Origin: Krasilnikovozyma curviuscula | Taxonomy: Eukaryota; Basidiomycota; Tremellomycetes; Cystofilobasidiales; Mrakiaceae | NCBI GenBank assembly: GCA_014825775.1 | Contig: MVAQ01000324.1 | Span: forward strand, 1 to 18,772 | DNA: 18,772 nt | Direction: 5' to 3' | In this document: piece by piece, positions 1 to 7,885 of the stretch | Numbering within the stretch: position 1 is the stretch's first letter | How the letters are laid out: every line of letters begins with the position of its first letter | Program-made: the position numbers and the translations under genes | Notes under the pieces: model-generated | Databases searched by the model: none | Told to the model about the DNA's origin: nothing | The model's input: the letters and a program-made list of their open reading frames with translations, nothing else

Positions 1-1184
1 GAGTGGAGGGAAGCGGACTGATTTTTCTCATAGTGTGATTCTCCAACGATGGCGATTTTCTTATGGTGGGAGTAGCTGCCTGTGAGGAGAGTGGTGAGGT
101 TGCAATGTCTTCAAAAATTGAAGTAGTGGATCCAACTCTACGGATACCCGATCCATAGCGGGGAGGTGATTTGGGGAGTGTCATCGAGAGAGACGATATT
201 GGATCATAGTCTAACTCTGATGGGTCTTCTGGAAAGACTTCTGCTGGAAGAGACGGCAAGAATGGCTTTGAACCACCGAGTGTTTGGATCGAGAGGCGTC
301 TGGAGAGCGATTTTTCTGAGGTGCTGGCAAGATTAGAATCTTTCGGTGGAGAGAGTGGTGGGACTATTGAAGATGTTGGTAAATGAGATTGTGGGGATAG
401 CCCGGTCGAGTTGTAAGGGGTCATAAGGACTGATGTGGAGTTATAACCAGGGAAGAAGCTGCCGTTGCGAACTTGTTCATCTGCTGAATCTGTTGTATCC
501 TCATCTTCATCTGATCCTTCTGTTTCTCCAGAGCTGTCAAACAGCTGTTGGAAGGCGGAATCGTCGCTGTTGAGGGTCGATACGTCCGACTTGCTCCAGA
601 CTGCTGCTTGAATTGTCTCGTCGAAGGCTTTGCCTGTGCCCGAAACATCTAATACAGGACCAGCAGAAGTAGCCATTTCGTATCTCTGTGGATGCAAGTA
701 GTCAGTATACCCTTGTATAAGTGTAGCTGATGAGGCTCTCACCAAGCCACCGCGGGATATCGGTCGATGTAGAAGACAACCTTCCGCCTGGAAAGAGACA
801 CGAGAGGTACAGTCAGTACAGAGATCTCAACTGTGGTAAAAAGAGGGGGGAATTTGTTTCTCACAGGAACGATTAGAACTTCTCCTTCCTTCGCGATACG
901 CCCTCGCAGGCAGCCGGCTTTCAGTGCAGCAGCACACCTATCGAAATGAGTCATGCAGTAGGGAAGCAGCAAGGAAGATAGAGAGAAAGGCAGAAAATAT
1001 AGTCAGCACTAAAACAGACTGGAATGGCATACCAACCCAAAAATCCCCCTATCAACGGGAAGAAGGCACGCACGATCCACCAGCCGAGACACTACTAACC
1101 TATCAAAGACGAATCAGGTAGGAATTCCAGGCTTCTCGCGTCTCTCTTCAAATGATCGTGAAGGGGAGAGAGAGCACGGGTCAT
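1..1184 (-). CDS. Uncharacterised Ser/Pro-rich protein, 5' part (runs off left edge)
   Basis: I do not recognise this protein. The proposed exons on the minus strand are 1184-1100, 1048-1033, 937-865, 787-743 and 685 to the window edge. Phases agree across all joins, giving at least 301 residues. The introns 742-686 and 864-788 are well supported, with GTGAGA donors, TACTGAC branch points and CAG acceptors. The first two joins, including a 16-nt exon, are weaker. The N terminus starts MTRALSPLHDHLK and has a short hydrophobic glycine-rich patch near residues 27-42 (SLIGGFLGWCAAALKAG). A cysteine-containing part follows, then a long disordered region with an acidic run (SDEDEDTTD), many SP/TP sites and a basophilic kinase-type motif (SRRLSIQ, near 278-300). 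This composition suggests a phosphorylated regulatory or scaffold protein, but that is inference. The C terminus is outside the window. Confidence 0.55.
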
Positions 1185-1468
1185 CAAGAGCAGCAAGTTT
1201 TTTTCGCGGTCAAGCACAGGCCCTGGTCGTGACCAGGGGCTGGCGACCTGAAACGCAGCGGATGAAAGGCTAGCTTCAGCCACCGACACATGGGGGAGCA
1301 ATCTACGCGGGCACTTGCAGCAGGTTCTGTCGTAGGCTCCGTTGTTTTGCAGAGCTAGGTTGAGCCTGCAACTAAGAAAGTGATTAACAGTATTCAGTCA
1401 ATCTAAGAAGCCCCCGTTGCTGAGCTTAATGTACGCCTGAGACGACGGTGACACCACGCCAAAAGCAT
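1185..1468. other. Intergenic spacer between two minus-strand genes
   Basis: This 284-base spacer must hold the 3' end of the questin-oxidase-like gene and the promoter of the leftmost gene. It contains a near-palindrome around 1222-1242 (CCCTGGTCGTGACCAGGG). I see no coding exon or RNA gene. Confidence 0.5.
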
Positions 1469-3484
1469 TTAGATCTCGTCTTCCTCAGTCCAAGAAGCGT
1501 CGTATCCTAAAGCACTTCTGTCCCAGGCTCCTTCATGCTCTCCAGCGTCTGTCCAACCGGCAACCTCCATCGCTAGTCCTGCTGCCCTAATGAAAACCGA
1601 TCCATCAACACTGGAGATTCCAGGAATAGTCTCCTTTTCCTTGTTTATATCGTGAGTGTGGTCCGTGTATGTACCGATGAGAGAGCCGGCGGGGGTATGA
1701 CCATATCTGAGGGAACCATAGAGTAGCGCTCGAATTGTTTTGGGAACGTGAGAGTCTGCACGAGAGTAATGAGAAGGAAGAAGGGTACACAAAAGATGGC
1801 AATCCAAAGGATTGAAAAGGTTCTGACTTACCATGAGCGTGCAGCGAGGTTGCAATCACTCTCAACCATGGATTGCCGCCGTCTGCCTTGACAAGCTCGC
1901 CAATACTTTCAGAGTTTGTCGTGGATTCTGAAGATGATGGTGGGCCAGGGTACTCAGTCTGACTCATGATGTATTCAGGGTTGATTTCTGGTCTTCCTCG
2001 AGCTAGAGATGTGTGAAGCGCGACTGACAACCAGGATGTCAACTGTGCAGCCCAAAGCAAGGTCAGTTTTCGGCAATACCAAGACCAAGGACAACAACAG
2101 ATGGAGGGAACAAATCTCACAAGCGCTTTTTTAGAAACTGGACCTGGAGCAATCCTGATCATTGAGGAAAGGAACAGAGAACTTGTTGTTAAGTGCATCT
2201 GCAGAAGAGAAGATACGGTCAATGAAGGTCGCACAAGAAATAAAAATAAAAATATACTCACCAGAAAAAAATCAATCTTAGCCTTGTATCCGATTCTTCC
2301 TGTAGCTGTTCCAAGAAGACAACCCAAGAAGGCAACTTCCTCAAGCCTCGACTCCCACTCTTCAGGGCCACCCTGCTCGTCAATGTCCCAGAGCGAAACT
2401 AGATCCTGCAACTCGTGCGCCTTGTTACCCTTCAGCGCATTTTTTCTAGACAGAAAGCAACTCTCACATCAATCGTCTGAGCTAAAAAAAAATGTACTGA
2501 GAAAAAGAGAAGTAGACTCACAGCCTGTCATTCACCATCGCATCCGGATCGTATTCTCCAGGATCTAGAACTCTGCTCTCCATGAATAACCCGTAAATCT
2601 CCAAAGCCGACAACCCTCTACTCGGGTGCCTACGACCATCGTTATCGACCATCTCGTGCCTCTCATGTATCATCGAGCCTCGCCTCGAGTGCGGCATCAG
2701 ATGTGGGAAGTTATCCGGAAACAGCTTCGCCAGCAAGTCCGCCGAATGGATTGCAGCCATGGCCAGACCTTCAGCGATGATGATCGGGTCGTCGAACTCA
2801 ACGCCGAACCCGACGTGGATGAAAGGGTGTAAGACGCCGCCAAACAGGCGCAACATCATTCGAGGGCCAGAGGCGTTGTTTTTACCACCCGAGTTGGCAG
2901 CGGAGGAGAAGATGTACTTGTCTAGGGCACCTCGAGGGGAGAGTAGCTTGATCTCTTCGTGGAAGAAGGCGACGTAGCCTGCATAGGCGTCGACATTGCC
3001 CAAGTACTCTGGCGAGGCCCAGTTTTCTTCTGTGATGACAATAGGCTCTTTGTCTTCATTTTTTTGTCTAAATATTGACGCTTGATCTCCTTCTTCGTAG
3101 GTGAAGATGTCCTGAAGGGAAGCAATAATGAAGTGTCAGTCTCTTGGTTGGAGCCACGCATGATGATCGACCAGCTGGCCGTACTTTGAGCAGTTTCTCA
3201 CTAGCTCCCAGGTTATAAGCCGTAAGGAGATGATGAGCGAGATGGTTATGGAAGAAGATGGTCTTTTGCATTATGTGGTTTTCTCGGTTGTTTCTGCTCA
3301 TCAATAGAAACAAAAGTCAATACTCGCACCATTTACGGGACCAATGTGTGAATAGGAGCTCGTACCTCTCGAGGAGATGCCTTACGGTCTTCGTAGATGC
3401 TGGAGTGATACCAGGGAAAGGCACCAGGGCACTAGGTCGAGCTGTCGAAGACGGGAACTTGGAGGGATCGATTGCTGAGGTCAT
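1469..3484 (-). CDS. Questin-oxidase-like protein (DUF4243 / AflY family)
   Basis: The family contains oxidases that open anthraquinone rings in fungal polyketide pathways (questin oxidase, AflY); many homologues lie outside clusters and have no known substrate. Exons: 3484-3366, 3293-3185, 3111-2522, 2445-2262, 2198-2121, 2042-1832, 1755-1469. All phases agree and give 525 residues, a usual length for the family. Visible family motifs are PGITPAST (residues 24-31), the histidine-rich FHNHLAHHLL (54-63), HPFIHVGFGVEF (171-182) followed by AEGLAMAAIH, and GYKAKIDFFLMH, which is split by an intron at 2261-2199. The start at 3484 is the first usable in-frame ATG. Protein-like sequence continues upstream to about 3631 but has no ATG in frame, so an upstream exon may exist. 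The donor after 3185 (GTACGG) is unusual. There are no polyketide or other pathway genes nearby, so the substrate cannot be inferred. Confidence 0.85.
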
Positions 3485-4005
3485 TGCTGCTAGAAATCGT
3501 CTCTGAGGGTCCAAAGAAGCTGCGAGAGCTCGCCTTGAAGTTCGTTGGAGAGCTGACGAGAAAATGTTTGCTAGTGGAGGCGTGCTAGGTGTGTTCGGGG
3601 CCAGGAAAGGAGGGATGTCGCTCGACGACAAGTCAGGCAGGTGATGTCAAAGACATACACAAAACAGGATGACAGCGCCACAGGTAAGCTTAGTGTCACT
3701 CTTTGCCGACAGGTTCAGTAAACATCGAAAGTGATTCATCTATACGAAACAAGTATATTGAGATAAATCCTCCACTAATAACCCCCAAGAAAAAAAAAAA
3801 AGTTCCAACCCCGTTGAAACGTCGTGAATAGCGTCAAGCCATCAAACCGAGACAAAGCATCAAGCTCATAAAGCACTACGGATACAGTAGCAGAAAAGAA
3901 AAGAAAAGAAAAAACCGTGAACGAAGGGACCAGAACGGAGAGCTAGCTCCATTGTTCGTACTCCACAGCGAGAAGATCAGGGGTGCAAGAGAAGAGACGA
4001 TGTTT
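3485..4005. other. Spacer upstream of the questin-oxidase-like gene, with A-rich tracts
   Basis: This is the space between two minus-strand genes. Bases 3485-3628 stay open in the frame of the downstream gene and read like an Arg/Ala/Ser-rich N terminus, possibly a mitochondrial presequence. The rest holds a pure A run at about 3789-3801 and a short AAAAG repeat at about 3894-3911. No separate gene is visible. The 3' untranslated region of the secreted protein gene that ends at 4006 must lie here. Confidence 0.5.
3894..3917. repeat. Short AAAAG microsatellite
   Basis: About three tandem AAAAG units followed by an A run lie 90 bases past the stop codon of the gene ending at 4006. It is probably neutral 3' flanking sequence and is a likely length polymorphism. 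Confidence 0.6.
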
Positions 4006-4924
4006 TTAGGCCCAGTACCAAGTGATGGAGTACTCTCCTTCCTCAGTGTAGTCGGTGGATCCAGCAAGAAGCGACATGGCACCGATGGAGAGATCGATCG
4101 AGTTGCTGTTTTCACACGATGGACATTCGTCGGCTATGAGATGTGAATACGGAGAGGGAGGTAAGTTCAGTGTCAAAAGTTTCGCCGATGAGTGACGGAT
4201 TGAAGAAGGAAGGACTAACCGACGGTGACGGTGATGGTTTGACCAGTGGAAGCAGCAGTCATGATGATCTCTTTACCACAGTATTCAGACACGGATCCAG
4301 AGTCACCATACCAGGCTGATGGAATGGCAGCGATAACAGCCGAGTCGGCGTGGACGGTTCCACAGGCACCGGCAACACCGTACTGATAGAAGTAAGTGGC
4401 AACACCTCCTGACTCGATGGTGGAAGAGGAGGACGAGGAAGCGGTTGTGGTGGCAGCGGCGGCGGCGCTGGTAGAGGTCTTTTTGGATGATGAGGTGGTT
4501 GCCGGAGTGTAAGCGGCCTCAGTAGAAGTGGTTGGGTAGCTTTCGCTACTTGAAGTGACTGGGACAGCGTAAGCGTTGACAGCTGCTGAGCCAGAGGCGT
4601 TGTAAGCGGCAGATGAAGCAGAGACAGCAGCGGAGGAAGCTGGGCGAGCGTGCTCTCCATGGTGCTTGTCTCCGTGCCAGCCTCGCTCATGGATCTGCTT
4701 TGGGTGGGATCGGTGATTCATCTTCTGCTCGTCTGTTGAGAAGAAAGTACGGGAAAAATAATAATGAACTTTTATCAGCCACTGCTGCGACAAAGGGCCA
4801 CTCGCAAATATCAACGCGCAATGGAGTGACCGGTTTACTTACGGGAATCAAGTCTCTTCTTCTGAGCAGACACTGTGGAGAGGGCAGAGAGGGCCAAGAG
4901 GAGGGTTGAGGTTGGGAAAAGCAT
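4006..4924 (-). CDS. Secreted double-psi beta-barrel (RlpA/barwin-like) protein with His-rich segment
   Basis: Exons 4924-4843, 4732-4220 and 4133-4006 join in phase to 240 residues. Residues 1-20 are a clear signal peptide (hydrophobic LLLALSALSTVSA, cleavage after A20). A basic KKR at 22-24 could be a kexin site. Residues 28-55 carry eight histidines in 28 positions. A long Ala/Ser/Thr-rich linker (59-132), likely O-glycosylated, leads to the barrel domain at about 135-240. The domain shows GVATYFYQYG, cysteines 151 and 179 as a probable disulfide, the conserved ADECPSC (D200) and IDLS (D212), and ends EYSITWYWA. Relatives include loosenins, expansin-like and cryptococcal barwin-like proteins, which loosen or bind wall polysaccharide, mostly without hydrolysis. 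The intron between the barrel exons has a GTTAGT donor. A TATA box lies about 170 bases upstream. Wall or extracellular action is inference from the family. Confidence 0.88.
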
Positions 4925-5090
4925 TTTTATAATAAGCGTTGAAGAACGGTGCGTTGGAGAGACAGAGAAGTCGAGGGTGGGGTTGGTGAAATCTGGGAGT
5001 AGAAAGCTAAGTCGAAACAAAGAAGGTGGTTGAGAAGGTACAGAGTGGGTGTTGGAGAGAAGAAGAGTGTGGTTGAGGGCGAGAGAGTGC

Positions 5091-5100
5091 CCTTTATATA
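5091..5100 (-). promoter_or_regulatory. TATA box for the secreted barrel protein gene
   Basis: The minus strand reads TATATAAAGG here, a near-consensus TATA box about 170 bases before the ATG at 4924. A strong TATA box fits a regulated, highly expressed secreted-protein gene. Confidence 0.6.
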
Positions 5101-5232
5101 CAGCTGCTGCGTTAAAAAAAGTCGCTCCCCGCCCTAGGAAAGCATCAAAAATGGCGGACGGGTTGCGCGCTGCGGCAGAGAAATCCAGCCCCGATGAATG
5201 TGCGCAACCTTCCAAGCGTGACTGAAACGTTT

Positions 5233-5442
5233 CCCCTTGTCTGCACAGTACCCAAACATCCCATCCGGGGGTGCAGCGTTCGACGGGATCTCTCTCCACT
5301 TGGCCAGCGTGCCTTTGAAGGTGGGTGACATTTCCGCTCAGCCAGCGCAGCATCAAAAATGAACAACAGTTATAGGGGTCTGATGGGAACAGGTTTCTTT
5401 CCGATAATGGGGATATCCCCTGTATTCTCAACCCAGCAGGGG
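5233..5442. promoter_or_regulatory. Cluster of STRE-like CCCCT/AGGGG boxes with a palindrome
   Basis: CCCCT occurs at 5233-5237 and 5417-5421, and AGGGG at 5374-5378 and 5438-5442. The third overlaps a perfect 12-bp palindrome GGGGATATCCCC at 5409-5420. In fungi such boxes are bound by C2H2 zinc-finger stress or carbon regulators (Msn2- or Mig1-like). Which of the two divergent genes they serve is unknown; the TATA-containing secreted protein gene is the more likely. Confidence 0.35.
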
Positions 5443-5719
5443 TGAAAGGAAGGCATTTAAGCTTTGGGGGTACAACTGCTCTGCGAGGACAAAAACAAAA
5501 CCTGCCCGCGCTGTGGGTGAGTCGCAACTGCTGGACGGAGTGGGAACAACTACAAACAAACAAAGTAAAGCAGCGTGAAATAAATACCAGCCTTCTAACT
5601 TAAAAGTTTAGAAATCCTTCAAACCTTGCTTAATTGTGGCCACACCCTCACGGGAAAAAACTTCATCGCGTTTCACAGGGAGACTCTGCGCACAAACTTC
5701 CAAGCTTGAGGGCAGCACT

Positions 5720-7783
5720 ATGTCGCGTACAGGCCTTCGTAAGGTTCCCTGGCGGAGCAGAGCAGAGCTCATTGAAGTCTATGAGGCTGTCTATGGGTCC
5801 CCTGGCCAGACGGACATCAACTGGGAAGGCAGACGATGGGCATGTACAAGAGTGAGTTCTTTCCTCCCTTTTCATCCTCTCGTTACCTTACAGACACTCT
5901 GGTGGTCAATTTGACTGCTTCAACGTCCAAAGTTTCAAGAACTGTGGCTATCAACGACAGAGCTGACATTTTCCATTCTATCGCAGCTGAAAACCTGGCT
6001 ACACCTTCATCCCCAGTCCCATCCTATCTCAATATCCCTTCTTCTATCTCTTCTATCGTCCCTCTTACCCTTCGCGCCCCTGGCGTCCACTTCCTCATCC
6101 ACTTTTGACCCACACCAAACCCGACTTTCGCTGTCGCTCTCGTTGATCAGGTTCATCAACTCGCTGTGTGATCCCCTCCAGGGCGGACAATATGCTAGAC
6201 CGATAGCTGCAATTGCTAGGGAGCTTGGTCTTCCTGGCTGGTTGGTCGAGTTGAGACATCAGGCTACCCACGAAGGTCTCGAAGGGTTGGAAACGCTGAA
6301 AGAAGGTGCTGAAGAGGTATATCGCTACTCACTTGCTAAAATACATAATCCCAGCTGATTATTTAACACTGTCTGTCCCATTTCCAGGCTCTCCACTACA
6401 TCAAACAAACTTTCTTCCTCCCAATTCTCTCGCCACCGTCTTTCTCAACAAGCTTCGACCCACAATCCCATACTTCGGTCATCGTCCCGCTCCTGAACAC
6501 GCACAAGGTGCTCTCCAAGCAGCTTCTCTCCGACATGGCGCAGTCAGCAGTTAAGGAAGAACTCAAGAAACTCAGACAGGGAGTGGTGCGCGCCATCGCG
6601 TCAGGCAACGCTTCTCTCGAGGAAGTCGCAGAGTGGTGTGTTGGAAAAGGAGGACTGGTACCCAAGAGTAGGAAGAAGCGATTGAGGATGGCGGACCAGA
6701 ACGAAGGTGATGCCGAAGGGGACATGGATGTCGACGTTGCTTCTGCAATCACTACCTCCAACGTCGCCAACACTACTCTCCCATCGTCTCTTATCGCCAT
6801 CCACTCTGCTCTCCTTACTTACATTACCAACTCATCTCCCTCTTTCCCGCGCATCCTGTGCATGAAAATCTTGGAGGCGCTGGACTCAATGACCTCTCCA
6901 GCGGAGGACGACTCACACCTGGACATGCTGGCAGGATGGGCCGTTTGGGTTTGGGTTGAATTGGTCGCGGCTGAAGGTGCTGATGCCGAGGATGATCGCG
7001 AGGTTGTGCTAGGCTATCTTGTTGAGAAGTGTTTAAACAATGAAAGGCATGTCCCCAGCGTGCCCCCTTTTACCCCCTACCGCTTGAAGTTGACGCTCTC
7101 TCCTACAGACTCAGAAACGTGTTGTCTGCTCTGTGTCAGCAACATTCAGCGCTTCAAACTCGATACGTATCCCTCTTGGCTATTATCCCGAACATCATAT
7201 CGCCTGCAGCCCTGACCACGACGTCGTAAGTTTTTTTCTGGTTTCCTCCCACCGTTCAATATACTCTGTGGAACCGAAAAAAAGTGAAGATAAAATGTCG
7301 CCCCAGTCCTAACATGCCTCCTCTCTTCGGAGGGACGCTTGGAGGATTCGATTTAAGCTTACGCCAAATTTGCGATGTTGAATCACACTTTCATTTCACG
7401 CTTGTTTAATTCTTTTGTGTTCAAAGTTCTTCTCTGTTAGGACTTTTACTGAAGTTCTCTTGTTATTTCTTCCGTTATCGATTCAAAGGTCTTTTGAAGG
7501 AACTCTTCAGGAAATGGAGAGCAGGCTTCATCTTGCTCGTCAGAACCTCGTGAGTCTTCATCTGTCTCTTTATCTGAGGTTTATTGACACTGAGTTTTCG
7601 ATGCTGTAGAAACGCAAACGTGCTTGGGACGACAACCCATCAGCTCTCGCTCCATTGAGCGGTGTTGATGCAGTCGATGAATCTCTCGTGAAGGCGAGCG
7701 ATGTAAATGCCATGGTTATGCCTGGATGGAGGAAGTGTTCTCGGAAGGACTGGGTCGCACGACCGATGGGCTGGATCATTTAG
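5720..7783 (+). CDS. LAS1: LAS1-type pre-rRNA processing endoribonuclease
   Basis: Las1 is a nucleolar HEPN-fold nuclease that, with the kinase Grc3, cuts the internal transcribed spacer 2 during 60S ribosome maturation. Exons: 5720-5851, 5987-6316, 6388-7046, 7109-7225, 7489-7549 and 7610-7783, in phase, 490 residues. The N terminus KVPWRSRAELIEVYEAVYG is typical. LGLPGWLVELRHQATHEG carries the HEPN catalytic RxxxxH (R134, H139). The middle is helical with a disordered acidic patch (GDAEGDMDVDV). The C terminus has a helix (GTLQEMESRLHLARQNL), the basic KRKRAWDD, and ends WRKCSRKDWVARPMGWII, like other Las1 tails. Intron 1 (5852-5986) has a CTGAC branch point and a CGCAG acceptor. Intron 3 (7047-7108) begins GC, not GT. 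The joining of 7225 to 7489 is the least certain step, since 7308-7395 is also open in frame. Confidence 0.88.
7047..7108 (+). other. GC-AG intron in LAS1
   Basis: The exon ends GAAAG and the intron starts GCATGT and ends TCCTACAG, with a TTGAC branch-like site 18 bases before the end. Only this donor joins the frames so that the helix (EKCLNNER, then LRNVLSALCQQHS) continues. The nearby GT at 7051 would shift into another frame. Confidence 0.65.
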
Positions 7784-7885
7784 ATTTTCTTTAGACTGAT
7801 CTGACAGTCTGGCCGGCCCCAAATTTTAACAAAGCATAGCGCACCGCAAGGTTACAACAAAATCAGGTACAAGATCGACGTTTAC
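7784..7885. terminator. Shared 3' spacer between convergent genes
   Basis: Only 102 bases separate the LAS1 stop (7783) from the stop of the minus-strand lipase-like gene (7886). Both transcripts must end here or overlap as antisense tails. I see no canonical AATAAA on either strand. Confidence 0.5.

Larger units (their letters stand above)
4925..5719. other. Divergent promoter region between the secreted barrel protein and LAS1
   Basis: These 795 bases separate two divergently transcribed genes. No exon is convincing: a minus-strand open frame covers much of it but has no family signal and includes the promoter. Bases 4925-5090 are the purine-rich (CT-rich on the transcribed strand) leader of the minus-strand gene. 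Further up are a TATA box, four CCCCT/AGGGG boxes, a 12-bp palindrome and a repeated 12-mer (GCATCAAAAATG at 5142-5153 and 5350-5361). Confidence 0.6.

Noticed and set aside
1222..1242. Near-palindrome in the spacer as a terminator or mobile-element end
   Set aside because: It is short, single-copy in the window, has no matching inverted partner or target duplication, and fungal terminators are not hairpins.
1605..2411. 268-codon minus-strand open frame taken as one protein
   Set aside because: It runs through three introns of the questin-oxidase-like gene (donors and acceptors at 2261-2199, 2120-2043, 1831-1756). Only its pieces that match the spliced exons are real.
2101..2568. 155-codon plus-strand open frame
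   Set aside because: It is antisense to exons and introns of the questin-oxidase-like gene, is rich in Lys/Asn/Arg from A-rich intron sequence, and has no motif.
4835..5563. 242-codon minus-strand open frame
   Set aside because: It covers the promoter and leader and the first exon of the secreted barrel protein and continues past its donor. It has no family signal, and the TATA box lies inside it.
5878..6108. Plus-strand frame TLVVNLTASTSKVS after the first LAS1 exon
   Set aside because: It ends at a stop and does not continue the Las1 domain. The acceptor at 5986 joins exon 1 in phase to KTWLHLHPQSHP and onward to the RHQATH motif.
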